In this document: piece by piece, positions 36,875 to 47,979 of the stretch | Position numbering within the stretch: the stretch's first letter is position 1 | Layout: every line of letters starts with the position of its first letter | Assembly: GCA_029582155.1 (NCBI GenBank) | Contig: CM055909.1 | Location: 45,266,218-45,330,217, forward strand | Direction of reading: 5' to 3' | Source: Panopea generosa | Lineage: Eukaryota; Mollusca; Bivalvia; Adapedonta; Hiatellidae | DNA length: 64,000 nt | Notes under the pieces: generated by a model | Database searches by the model: none | What the model was told of the DNA's origin: nothing | Seen by the model: the letters and a program-made list of their open reading frames with translations, nothing else | Translations under genes and position numbers: made by a program

Positions 36875-37085
36875 CTTTAAATTGAAACTGCTTATTTAAA
36901 TTGAAATAGTAAACAAATCCCGTGTCTTCAAACTAAACAACTCATTTATTTTACTGCAATCCTCAAATTGATTGAATGTATTACTGTGCCATTACCAGAT
37001 GTGTATTTCATCTTGCCATTTTAAAGCTGGTGAGATTCTCAACAAGAAACCAATGAGAGAAAAACAATTAGGTTTCTAAAATTAC
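36875..37085 (+). repeat. Dispersed repeat, family E, copy 1
   Basis: Ordered blocks GCAATCCTCAAATTGATTGA, ATGTATTACTGTGCCATTA, CAGATG and AACCAATGAGAG recur at 47.1-47.5 and 58.5-58.7 kb, same strand. No pol III boxes or clear inverted termini. Confidence 0.6.
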
Positions 37086-37089
37086 TATT

Positions 37090-37435
37090 CTGGTACCTGT
37101 AGTACTGAAGAGTATCTATTTTGTATAATTGACACAAAACACGTGTTTGCTTCCAATAAAAATAAAGCGAGGTTGCTATTATTTGTGTCTTTTTTTTAAT
37201 GTGTTACTTGGGGAAGAGCGAGTTGTTTGCACTCGTAAACCAGACGGATGGATGAAGATGTGTCTGTATGTATTATGATTAATGCTGTGGTGGAGGTAGT
37301 GTCCATACAATGCTACATCTACTTTTTGACATACCTTTTTTCATTTACAATCAAACAATACAAAAACATATTCATACAAAATATGACAGCTAACGAGACA
37401 AACGTGAATATACGGTTAAACAAAGACATTTGATA
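37090..37435. other. AT-rich sequence, nothing recognised
   Basis: A 61-codon frame at 37248 has no motif. Confidence 0.4.
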
Positions 37436-37439
37436 AAAG

Positions 37440-37505
37440 TGTGGAGCGCGTGGTCAAGTAGTAGTGGGTTTGTCATTGAGCAAAACACGTTGTCAGCCTT
37501 TACGT
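37440..37505 (+). repeat. Possible SINE family D fragment
   Basis: GGAGCGCGTGGTCAAGTAGT followed by TCATTGAGCAAAACACGTT resembles the head and core of the copy at 27262 with a deletion between. Confidence 0.35.
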
Positions 37506-37509
37506 TTTC

Positions 37510-38680
37510 CATGTTCTATCCTAGAATGTAATCTAGGATGTAAGAATTGATTTTGCAAACGATATTAAAATAAATTTTAAACTAAAAAGTATTAATATAA
37601 AAAAATGCAATACAGTTGGTATTGATGACCTAGATATAATCACTAGAACATAGTTAATATTCCACAAGACAAATTAGTGATGTTCTTTATTCTTAACCGG
37701 GGTCAGTGTGATATATTTATGTGTAAATATTAGACATTTTTAAAAGAAGTTTTCCCTAAATTCAGATTGGAAAGAACCACATTAAACAAATTATGTGCGG
37801 TTTTAACACTTTACACAAAATTAACATTCTAATTCACTTCTACAAATTATACTTACAGAATCGATTTCTGGGGAATGAGAACATTGTCTTAAAGGGACAC
37901 GTTCTTATAGTTATTATAGTAATTAATCACTATCAACAGTATTTATTCTCGTTTAATGTTGTATTGATAGTCCAGTCTAGACATATTACAGAAACATTAT
38001 AAAAAAGAGTATAATTATTTGTATCATTACTAGCATTATCTTAACATACAAATAACCCAGTTTTCAATAATAGAATAAACGTATCTTGTCCAACAATACA
38101 TTCATTAAATGTGATGGCATTCATAGTAATATCTTTTGTAAAAATGTTAATACTCTCTCTTTATATAAATCTGACACTTGACATATCCGTAGACAGCAAC
38201 AGTTTTGGAGTCATCTTTGGGTCATCTTAACATATATTTTACTTATTTACCAATACAATTAATAGATTTTGCCATTTGATATGGTCAGTAAACAGTATGC
38301 ATGAATGTAATATTTGTGTATCTAGAGTGATAAAAACGCTCAACAGAATCCACAATTTGCTTACAATTGATTTTGTTTTAATATTTCAATCAAATGAATT
38401 GGTGTGGGTTTTCAAAACAAATATTTTACCTACTTTCTTTTCATTTCTAATTTGAACCCAATATACACATGTAATATAACTGCTTAGTTTTTTTGTTGTT
38501 TTTTTCTTTGTTTATTTTTTACCAAATTTGAGTGTATTTTTTTCAGTAGTACAATTTTAGTACACATTTTGCCGATCATCTGGCTTATCAATGTGCCACT
38601 CATGTTTGAAGTTAATTCCTTACTTGGTATATTTTGCATTTTAAATTTTATGTGTTGTCGCTTTGTTTGTTTGGATGTTC
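37510..38680. other. AT-rich sequence, nothing recognised
   Basis: Short frames without motifs. Confidence 0.4.
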
Positions 38681-38681
38681 T

Positions 38682-38850
38682 ACAGTAGACTCTATTGAGC
38701 ACCCCCTTATCATAAGCAGCCGTTTTTGCTATTTCACATTTCTATGTTTTAGAAGCAAATGAAGCTGTATTTAGCAACAACCTGTCTTGAAATGTCAGTC
38801 AATGCTCCCTCCCGTGACTGTATGATTAAAGTTAGACTTTACACATAGCA
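38682..38850 (+). mobile_element. MITE, family M1, degenerate copy
   Basis: ACAGTAGACTCTATTGAGCA at the left, CATAAGCAGCCGTTTTTGCT and AACAACCTGTCTTGAAATGT inside, and AAAGTTAGACTTT near the right. The module order follows 8718. Confidence 0.65.
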
Positions 38851-38854
38851 GCGA

Positions 38855-39790
38855 CTACCGATTTTGAATTCTGTTCGGAAAATTTTAGAGGAATTATTGA
38901 ATGTTAGTTTATTTCAAGTGTTGATATGTAACATTCGTTAATATAACACCTCAGTTATTGATCGTCTATCGATGGAACATATGTACTTGATGAAATGTCT
39001 TCTATAATGTACTTATTGGATCCTGTTTTTTATTAGAAGGACAACTACACTCGATAGGAAAATAAAAGGCTATATCGAGTTTGTAACATTTCTGATACAA
39101 TCAAGTATTCAATTATTGTCATTTGCAACGGCTTCCAAATTGACACATTTCTCAAAAATGACATACTGATATAAATAATTAAATCTATAATAAAAATATA
39201 CACAGTACTACAATAACTATGTACACCCGTGTTAGAAAAAATGTAACTTGACGGCCGCTTGCGCAAAGCTTAGTCGGGAATAAGAAAATTAATGATGACT
39301 TTTTTTTTGTTTTTTATGACTAACTCGTGTCATGTTTATACTCAAGGGTTTATATAGAACAAGTTTGCCATAGTCAGTCATTAGCAAATATTTCTGATTC
39401 ATAAAAAGAGTATTTATTGTGTAATTATTTGTGTATGGTTTATAGCACATATACAAGCAACAATATGGGGCTTCAATTTGATTTTGATTGATCCGCCATA
39501 TTGGTTAAATATTGGTTACACATATTTGACTTTGATTCAGCATACACGTGATCTAAATGACGAGATGAAGGTTGTCAGACAATGCGTGCATGGTATTATT
39601 ATAATTGGGATTCCCTTCCGATCTAACCACTCCGTTTTAATTGTCATTTGTAACGTTGTTTTAGAGATTTATTATTTAAAGTTCAAAAGCATTGATCTCT
39701 TATGGTATGTATATTACTGATAAAAAATGAACCCTTCGTAGTGAACAACCTGTTGTACCCGAGTTGCCGTTCAGAATTACTTTATCCCGG
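38855..39790. other. AT-rich sequence, nothing recognised
   Basis: An 80-codon plus-strand frame at 39478 has no recognisable motif. Confidence 0.4.
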
Positions 39791-39794
39791 ACGT

Positions 39795-40045
39795 GCCGGG
39801 TCCGATTAGCTCAGTCGGTAACGCGTCTGACTATAAATCCAGGACTCGTAATTTCGAATCCCCGCCTGGCAACAGTCTTCTCTCACCGCTGATTCAAGTT
39901 AGAAAGTTATCAGTTACTTGCGGAGATGGGAAGTGCCCGAGTGTTAGTTAACCTTTCAGGATCCAAGGAAACAGTGGTTAGGTTAACTGATCGTCTGTTA
40001 ACCCTCGATAGCATAATAATTGAATCAATCAATCAATTATCCTGG
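39795..40045 (+). mobile_element. tRNA-derived SINE, family A, near full length
   Basis: GATTAGCTCAGTCGGTAACG (A box) and AATTTCGAATCCCCGC (B box). GCCGGGT and GCCTGGC can still pair as an acceptor stem with G-T pairs. The body carries CTTGCGGAGATGGGAAG, GTTAACCTTTCAGGATCC, GGTTAACTGATCGTCTGTTA and an ATCAATCAATCAATT tail repeat. The anticodon arm is degenerate, so it is not a functional tRNA. The open frame at 39926 starts inside this body. Confidence 0.85.
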
Positions 40046-40049
40046 ACGA

Positions 40050-41240
40050 ATTTTATGCGGTTATTCAATATGAATGTTAACGTAGGCGTATTTCTAGATA
40101 TTATGCTTTGTTTATTAAAACGAAAACAAATCTTTCTTGGTGTACTGCTGATTAAGGCAATTTGCACATCTTTGTGGAAATTTGTTTTTCGTTGCTGACA
40201 TGGGAAATGTAACTTTTGAGGACACGGACGAGTCACCGAGGCGGTACATATACAATATATATAATTGCAATTATTAAAGTAAGTACAATATCAAACTACA
40301 GAAGAGAAACTAATATACACAAAATACCAAATAAAGACAGATGTGTAAATTATCGGTAATACAATTTATTGCAAAGAAAAGGGATTTGTTAAAATACTTG
40401 ATAGCTAATTAAACGTTTTTGGGTGTTTTTTTTAAAAAAAAACAACATATGAAATGACTGTGTTTTTCGTTCAAATTGTCTTATAGCAATTTACATTTTA
40501 TTTGTAAAGTTACTGTACTCTAAACGTCGAAGTTAAATCGTTGTTGTTTCAATTTGTGTTTACTCTGAGAGGTTTGTTTACAACCAGATATTGCCTTTAA
40601 ACAACTGTTGCGTTCCCAAAATTGCAAATTTGCATTTTTGTCTTCAAATTAGCATTCATACCGGCAATACTTTTCCATTTCTTAAATGCATACTGTGATT
40701 AATAACGAGTTTTCAGTGCTTGAAGATAGGGAGCGGGCATGTTAATAAATTTGATATTATCTGCTATGCAACTTGAGCATCAGTTCGTTTCTGGGTAAAT
40801 TAAATAGCAAGGTCAATGACACCAGAATAAATGTACTGATCGCTGAAGTCAAAATACGCAATTGCCATTGAACTGATCTCTGGTTGTTGCACTTAATAAA
40901 ATCTTATTTTAACATTTACATTCATTCTCCACTTTTAGAAGCCAATTACCATTTTGAATGTCCCTGGAGTTTCTAGAATTTTTTTTTAAAACATTAAGTG
41001 GTATTTACAGTGTTATTTTATGCATTATGATGGGTCCCTACAAACTGAAAAAAAAAACAAGCCAGTGTAACATGCACCTGTTTCTCAAAATTCATCTTGT
41101 ACTGCTGAACATTTTACTAATTTGCTGTGTCCCTGGGTGAAGTGTATATTTAGCATGTCTCATAGTTACAGGTACAACTTCTATTTGATCGACTTTATTG
41201 TTTATTTCTGTTGGTTGAGTGTCCAGTCATTTAAATAAAG
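40050..41240. other. AT-rich sequence, nothing recognised
   Basis: No gene or repeat recognised upstream of the 14 bp motif cluster. Confidence 0.4.
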
Positions 41241-41248
41241 ACTTTTGA

Positions 41249-41359
41249 ATACTTGTTCTTCCAATTTCTTTTCAAAATACTGGAAATACAGATGTCCCTG
41301 AGTTTCTGAACAGATACGTTACCGACATTCTACAGGACCATAGTTATGTTCATATTTAA
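41249..41359 (+). other. Short protein-like open segment with the 14 bp motif (1)
   Basis: A 36-codon segment without an ATG start reads plausibly as protein and includes VPEFLNRYVTDILQDHSYVH. The NRYVT peptide comes from the 14 bp motif ACAGATACGTTACC. It may be an exon or coding remnant, or coincidence. Confidence 0.2.
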
Positions 41360-41685
41360 TAAATGCTTATCACTTTGGCATACTACGTAATGGGTACATT
41401 CATAATAATAAAATATAGAGTTACCAGTATCAGCATGCTTCATAATAAGGCAGTCAAACAACTGAACCTGGAAGAATTACGTTCAAATAGGAACAGATAC
41501 GTTACCATATTTGTCCAACTATACCCCCAGTTTTAAATATTATACATTTTTAACTATTAAACCTTGGAGTAATCTCTTTCTAGTTATGGAAAAATCACGT
41601 TTGAAGTGATCATTTATAAACCCATGTAAATTTGTAATGAAAATAACTATTGTGCAACAGATACGTTACTCACAGATACGTTACC
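41310..41685 (+). repeat. 14 bp motif ACAGATACGTTACC, plus-orientation group (4 copies)
   Basis: Copies at 41310-41323, 41493-41506, 41657-41670 (last base T) and 41672-41685. The last two are separated by one base. Flanking sequence is not shared, so the repeat unit is the motif alone. Confidence 0.85.
41435..41536 (+). other. Short protein-like open segment with the 14 bp motif (2)
   Basis: A 33-residue frame from ATG at 41435, including LNLEELRSNRNRYVTIFVQL. It is in the same reading frame as the segment at 41249, but stops lie between them. No homology recognised. Confidence 0.2.
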
Positions 41686-42007
41686 AAACTATTAATTTGA
41701 ATTTATGAACCACGTTATGGTACAAATTCTCTCATGAAATCGCTATATTTGAGCAACCACGTGTTTGGGACAGCATATTTGCCTTAATGGTGACGAAATA
41801 GAAAAATCTGAAGTTCTTAATTGTACAGATACACTTTTCTATGAAGAGGCTGAATATATCATTTAGTTTTTCTCTTAAAATCCAGCTTTGTATACTCAAT
41901 ATATTGATAAATCTCATATAAATGTATTGTGCAATCTTCATACACTGCTTTGTTCATGTTAATGTGGCAAAGTATTCATGCATTTCTCTGTACCTGGCTT
42001 CAGCAAA

Positions 42008-42236
42008 AGTAACGTATCTGTTTTAAAGTGTAAGTATCTGTGCCTCAAATGTATATAAGTAAACGGTAGGACATTGTCAGCTATGTAGACTATTGAATGA
42101 TAATCAACATGATTTATCTTTACCTTTTACCAGGTAAACACATTTTTATAATTGCCAAGCTGTGTATTTTATTTGAAAGCCATATTGAAGATGTTAAGTA
42201 TGGTAACGTATCTGTTGGAAGTGGTAATGTATCTGT
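42008..42236 (-). repeat. 14 bp motif, inverted group (4 copies, two imperfect)
   Basis: GGTAACGTATCTGT or near variants at 42008-42021 (first base A), 42028-42041 (degenerate, TGTAAGTATCTGT-like), 42202-42215 (perfect) and 42223-42236 (C to T). They lie 200-430 bp before the ATG of the coding remnant at 42437. Confidence 0.85.
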
Positions 42237-42436
42237 GTAAATAATGAAATAGTATGCAACATATAGATATTGATTGAATTTTTAAACAACAAAACAACAT
42301 CATCAACAACAACAGCAACAACTGCAGCAGAACAGCAGCAATGTTAACACGTTTTTTTTGTGTTTTTTTTTCCAAAAAATAATGTTTGGCAAAATAAAAA
42401 TATTTACCATCAAAGTTTAAACATTTTTGGAGGGAC

Positions 42437-42840
42437 ATGGCTAAGTCTAGAGCTGAAATACAGAAATCCTACAGAAACGGCAAAAGAAGAAAGGAACTGA
42501 GTTCTTTTACAGGGGAAGAAAACGAGCTGCAACGAATAGAGATGAGAAAGCAGATACAGTGTGCGACAGTTGGAAGGGACACAAAGTTACTCAAGCACAA
42601 GCAAACTCCACTGATGATCCGGTCAATATTGATGGCACATCGTCGGATCAGCCCACCGTCACAGAACAGTTTGAAACAACAACTCAGTCCAAGACCAAAC
42701 TCATCAAACTACCAGTCAACTCTTACGTCACAGTGCATTATGACGAATACTGGTTTATTGGTAAAACGGACGAGGACAAAGAATACGTTTATGTACATGT
42801 GTCTTTCTTGTCAATGCACAATACTAAGGACCATATTTAG
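42437..42840 (+). pseudogene. Frameshifted short remnant of a marine-invertebrate multicopy protein family
   Basis: The first frame begins MAKSRAEIQKSYRNGKRRKE, which resembles the start of an abundant, uncharacterised family I know from mollusc and cnidarian gene sets (MPK/MAK-xxAE-x-xxAYRxRK). It then drifts. A second frame, open from about 42454 and ending at the TAG at 42838, carries LPVNSYVTVHYDEYWFIGKT and then YVYVHVSFL, resembling that family's C-terminal VxYDxxWYxG module. The two parts are joined by a frameshift, and the total is only about 135 codons where the family usually has several hundred, so the middle has been lost. Its role is unknown. The family match is from memory and needs a search. 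A 147-codon continuation of the first frame is out of register. Confidence 0.5.
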
Positions 42841-42879
42841 TTTCGGTGGCCTTTACAAAGTATTTGGGTTTCATGTATA

Positions 42880-42899
42880 ACAGTGGTCCGAACCACTGT
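42880..42899. repeat. Perfect short hairpin
   Basis: ACAGTGGT, loop CCGA, ACCACTGT. It lies 40 bp after the stop of the coding remnant. Confidence 0.8.
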
Positions 42900-42990
42900 C
42901 AGATGGTAGGTCTGCTAGATTCTACAGTGTAATAGTGATCTGCAGATAATTGATTCCACAGTTCTCAGTCTGGAAGACATTTCGATTGAA

Positions 42991-43004
42991 ACAGATACGT
43001 GATA
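42991..43004 (+). repeat. 14 bp motif, half copy
   Basis: ACAGATACGTGATA keeps the first ten bases of ACAGATACGTTACC. Confidence 0.6.
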
Positions 43005-43035
43005 TTGTTTTAAGCAAGCTGTCTTTCAATAAAGA

Positions 43036-43087
43036 CCCCCCCCCCCTCCACCCCCCCACCCCCCCCCCCCCCCCCCCCCCCCCCACC
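43036..43087 (+). repeat. Poly-C tract, about 50 bp
   Basis: Runs of C interrupted by single T, A or TCCA. The complementary strand is poly-G and able to form G-quadruplexes. Tract length in the assembly may be unreliable. Confidence 0.9.
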
Positions 43088-43607
43088 TCAAATCCATAGT
43101 TTATATTATCAACTTTGTGCAGTGGGAATATATAGTACAATTGCACTAATGGAAGTATATTAAGTTATTGAAACGTCGTATTCACATGTACACATTTAGT
43201 TTGTCAAATTTATTGAATGCATTTAGTTATGGACATATACGTATGTTACATCTTGCAGTACATTCAATTACTAATAGTTACTTAGGTTAAGTTATGGAGA
43301 AAATCCATCCGTTATAATTTATATCATATATATTTCATGTTTGGGGTTCCAAATTTAAACACAATTAATAAAAGCTGGATAAATCAATACATACAAAAGT
43401 GAAATCATAAATGTGCTTAAACTGCAAAATTTAAAACTTTAAATTGAATGTTTTGTTCAAATAGCGCAATTAAATACTAGAAATCGTAATATCTATCGTA
43501 ACATGTTGCAATGTACCCTCTGTTGTTTGTCATATCAAAATACCATTGCACTGAAAATGCCATTGTTGTAGTTTAAGTCTAATGACTTGAACCTTGTTCT
43601 GCTAAGA

Positions 43608-43621
43608 GGTAACGTATCTGT
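43608..43621 (-). repeat. 14 bp motif, distal inverted copy
   Basis: A perfect GGTAACGTATCTGT, the last member of the cluster. Confidence 0.85.
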
Positions 43622-43918
43622 ACGCGGTAAAATTGTGTTGATGTATTACACGCGTCATATCTATGAAACTCGACTTACTTAACATCATCCGTTATGGATT
43701 TGAGTTCTTCAGATGTGTGGCTTTCGTGATATTGAGGAGTGATACGAGTTTGCGCTGGTCATATTTTAACTTTAGCCTTACCCCTGATGGCTCACTTTAA
43801 TGGAGAATGAATAAATTTATGTTTAACCTCGTTTGACAACCGATTGAATCGCTTCAATTTGTAAAATTGTGTCGCTTCTATTTGTTAGAACAGCCTACAA
43901 AATAACTTAATTATCAAA

Positions 43919-44457
43919 TTCGGTAATCCAATCAGCGGTCGAAATTGGTTGCTACGTCTCCATTTTCCTTTAACATTTTCCTTTAACAATCTAACAAGTC
44001 GGTAATCCAATCAGCGATCGATATTGGTTGCTACGTCGCCATTTTCCTTTAAAATCAAACAAGTCGGTAATCTAATCAGCGGTCGATATTGGTTGCTACG
44101 TCGCCATTTTCTTTTAAAATCAAACAAGTCGGTAATCCAATCAGCGATCGATATTGGTTGCTACGTCGCCATTTTCCTTTAAAATCAAACAAGTCGGTAA
44201 TCTAATCAGCGGTCGATATTGGTTGCTACGTCGCCATTTTCCTTTAACAACCAAACAATGTGGTAATCTAATCAGCGATCGATATTGGTTGCTACGTCGC
44301 CATTTTCCTTTAAAATCAAACAAGTCGGTAATCTAATCAGCGGTCGATATTGGTTGCTACGTCGCCATTTTCCTTTAACAACCAAACAAGTTGGTAATCT
44401 AATCAGCGATCGATATTTGTTGCTACGTCGCCATTTTCCTTTAACAAACAAGCAATG
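43919..44457 (+). repeat. 65-66 bp minisatellite, 8 units, alternating variants
   Basis: CGGTAATCTAATCAGC recurs at 43921, 44000, 44065, 44130, 44195, 44261, 44326 and 44392. Between the third and eighth units, GGTCGATATTGG and GATCGATATTGG alternate, which implies amplification of a 130 bp dimer. The first unit carries an extra 13 bp (duplicated CATTTTCCTTTAA). Frames of 60 codons on both strands follow from the repeat and are not considered genes. Confidence 0.95.
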
Positions 44458-44464
44458 TCCAAGT

Positions 44465-45905
44465 TAACAATGCCACGTGGTCATAATTGAGAGAAAACAA
44501 TCGTTTATAGTTTACATTTTGCAGTTTATGTTGCAGCATATGTAATCGAATCGACAGTTGTCATGTCGAAACATCTACATGTTGAGTACAAACAAGTTAT
44601 TATATGCTAATTTTATTAAATTGATGGGATTTTCTTCTTCTTCCTCACAAGACTGAAACAAAGATATTGACTATAATACATTATTTTAATCACTTTAACA
44701 AGCTATGACAGCGAATCAGTATTTGTCATGCCATAAAAGTCTACATAAGTCTACATACGATAATAGGGATGTCATAAAGAAAGTTAATGATGGGAATTTC
44801 TTAGTCTGCATGACACGTATAAAGTTAAGACATGGAATTTATAATCAGACATGATTTTCAATCATTTTTCTTCCTCACTCTGTCTTTAAAACAATACATG
44901 TTTACAGCAGTGAACTCATGTATGCATTCTTTCTCAGTTGATAAAACTTGCCTCATCGACCGCATCGTTTCGTTTATTATTTATTGTCTTGGTTGTTCTA
45001 TTTTAATTCAACTCTCTGGTATGTTCATTATCTGTAGTACTCTTTCATCAATAATTTCATCTTTTATTTGATTGATTTACTGCTTAATTGTCAACAGATA
45101 AACAGTAGTATAGTTTTATTTGATATATTTATGTTTCCTTTGACATGTTTAAAATATGAAATGTAGTGTTGCTTTTTAATTTAAACAGTATTATGTTTCT
45201 TCTGTTTTAGGTTCTATGTCTACAGTTTGTCTGAAATGGCTTCACATAATTCGTACATTAACACACAATCAAAATTAACCTGAAAATAAATGAAGTATAT
45301 ACTGTTACGAGCCGCTCGACTGTTATATAATATAATGGCAGATGCAAATTAGAACATATACGAAAACGAAATGTTCAAAATAATGAATCATCGTTTCACG
45401 AGTTCTTCCGCAAGGGGTAATGCAAATATAACAACCGTCAAGTCTCTTTGCACCGCTTTAATGTTATAATTGTGGTTTTGAGCAATAATTATTGAGATCC
45501 ATGAGTGCAAAGGACCGAAATTGATAATGGCACTGAGTTTTTTCATCACGTAAACTTTTCATTGTATAAATATATAACAGGTAGACAAATTCCATGTAGA
45601 ACCGTTTATGTTAAACAATTGATTTCATGAATTGATGACGCCATCAAAGTAAAATGACGTTCGTTTTTAAATATGCAGAGTTTTGGAGTAATAATCAAAT
45701 ACACATACATCAACAAAAAGGTTTCAAATTTTTTAGAATATACATCAATATAAGTACAGGATCAAAAATATATGTATTGACTAGTGAAAACAATGCGTGT
45801 TGTGCAGAAAAAACAGGAATAACTTCACTGTATAGTTGCAAGAAAATGTCAGGCAAGAAATATATTGTATAAGTATATAACATCTAATAAAAGTGTCTGT
45901 TTTAA
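44465..45905. other. AT-rich sequence, nothing recognised
   Basis: Frames of 72-79 codons at 44832 and 45654 show no motif. Confidence 0.4.
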
Positions 45906-45910
45906 ACCAT

Positions 45911-45997
45911 TGTCTGATCGTACTGTCTGATCGCATTGACCGTATTGTCTGATCGTACTGTCTGATCGTATTGTTGGATCGTACTGAGCGTACTGAG
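45911..45997 (+). repeat. Short 13/9 bp tandem array
   Basis: TGTCTGATCGTAC-type 13 bp units with two 9 bp variants (TGACCGTAT, TGAGCGTAC) at the ends of successive blocks, suggesting a 13-13-9 module. Confidence 0.85.
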
Positions 45998-45999
45998 AA

Positions 46000-47050
46000 C
46001 TTAACATATAATCATTTTTTCTATTATTAAAGAAATGCAAGCATATATAAACTGTCACAAGTATATATTAGACCCGGAAAATTTATCATGTCACTGGCAT
46101 TATTGTTATCATTTCACTTTTGAAGAAGATCTAACAGTATGTATCATATATATATATATATATAATATAAACACTATAGATAAAATAGGACAATTATTGG
46201 AGGCTTCATCACACTACATTATATGTGATGTCATGTTTTGTTAGAGTTGTTACTAATTCAATAAGAGGGAAATATTGAATTTAGCAGAAATAAATGAAAG
46301 CGAATTGATAATAGAGACTGCAAAGAAATATTCAAGCGAAAATTGATGAACCATAACAATTTATATAATGTCAAAAATCTGCAAACAATTATTTTTTAAA
46401 ACTTGTTTTAGCGTTTACAAATTTTACAGAGAAAAAAAAGCAATTAACTGAATGCACGTTACAACGTTGTGATACATGCTCAATCGAATTTCAATTTGAT
46501 TATAAAATCAAATATTGCCATTTATTCCTTGTTTATTAGACCTTTGCCTGGTCTTCGTAACACATTATAGCTGTTACTAAATTGAATATGACTAGTTATA
46601 TGCATCTGCACAAATTAAATATTGTCTTGAATGCACATTGAATTAATTTTGAATGTGTAATTAGGGAATAATGGTGCGCCGATAAAGTCAGTTTGAATTG
46701 AAAGATTAAGAAATATGAAAATTAGTGCACGGAACTCAAGAACGTTTTCGTTTATGGCTTCGGTTCATTAACCATTAATATATAAATATATTAAAATCGT
46801 TGTATCGTGAATAGCATACAGCCATTCATTGTTAAAAACTCTGTATGAAAACGCAGTTCATGTCCTTTAAATTGCATGTATTTGGGAATAATAATTGCTC
46901 CTTTCTCATTGTATTGCCATGGTAACACTCTCTGTTACTTTTTTAACAAGTGTCATGTCCATTACATTTAACTTGATGTAATTGATACACATGCATCAGA
47001 GTACAGGTAATGTCAATCCAATTAAAATGCGTTTGCATTAAAATCTCTCT
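46000..47050. other. AT-rich sequence with (TA)n at 46146-46164
   Basis: Apart from the TA run, nothing is recognised. Confidence 0.4.
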
Positions 47051-47056
47051 CTACAT

Positions 47057-47560
47057 AAATATTCAAATTGAACCGTTTATCGCAATATTGTATGTAAGGA
47101 TTTTGTTATAAAAGTTAACAACTTATTTATTACACCAATTCCCAATTTGATTGGATGTATCCATCCGCCATTATCAGATGCGAGTTTAAATATTCAAATT
47201 GAACCGTTTATTGCAATATTGTAAGTTAGGATTTTTTTTATAAAACTTAACAACTTATTTATAACACCAATCCTCAAGTTGATTGGATGTATCCATCCGC
47301 CATTATCAGATGCGAGTTTAAATATTCAAATTGAACCGTTTATCGCAATATTGTAAGTAAGGATTTTGTTATAAAACTTAACAACTTATTTATAACACCA
47401 ATCCTCAAATTGATTGGATGTATCCATCTGCCATTATCAGATGCGAGTTTCTCATCAATTCGCAGCTGAGAAGTGGTATAAATGAGAAACCAATAAGGTC
47501 AAAAATGTCATTTAATAATCAATTCCTATTTATCTTCATAGCTTAGCCAATAGGGATGTA
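47057..47560 (+). repeat. Dispersed repeat, family E, copy 2, with tandemly triplicated 131-132 bp head
   Basis: AAATATTCAAATTGAACCGT starts at 47057, 47188 and 47320; each unit ends TTATCAGATGCGAGTTT. After the third unit the family E body continues once (CGCAGCTGAGAAG, GAGAAACCAATAAGG, TTTAATAATC), matching 58.5 kb. The head has expanded in place while the tail stays single. Confidence 0.85.
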
Positions 47561-47564
47561 TTTG

Positions 47565-47975
47565 AGTCGTTGAAATCACTACTTTCTGTTGATAACCTAA
47601 GAAAACGCAAAGGAAACAGCAATGGCATCTCTTAAATGGAAACAGATTAATATTTTAGCAACGGTAGCGTATACCTATCTTAAAAAGTAGCATGATCAAC
47701 CTTAACGCTAAATATATCCTGTAAATACTAGTAAATACAAGTCATCACATTAAAATGTATAATTATGAAATAAATATATCGGTCACATGTTATCCTTTTT
47801 AAAGATAATTCATATATGCTGACAATATTCAAAGGCAGTTTTGTATATACTATACTTTTCGCTACATGACATTCGCGATTAATCTTGGACATTGTACACT
47901 GTGATTACTGGTTAATTGTTAGCACCAGACAGTAATGTATTCCCAACTGATTCAAGACAAACTACCTAAGTGAGT
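47565..47975. other. AT-rich sequence, nothing recognised
   Basis: No gene or repeat recognised. Confidence 0.4.
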
Positions 47976-47979
47976 TTAG

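Noticed and set aside
39800..39880. Candidate tRNA gene (plus strand)
   Set aside because: Anticodon and T arms are degenerate and the SINE family A tail follows directly.
42437..42880. Full 147-codon frame as an intact protein
   Set aside because: Only the first 25 or so residues look like the family; the second half of the family similarity is in another frame that ends at 42840, so the long frame is out of register after the shift.
44141..44467. 60-codon frames on both strands with related peptides
   Set aside because: Products of the 65-66 bp minisatellite; the two unit lengths alter the frame and no flanking coding sequence exists.
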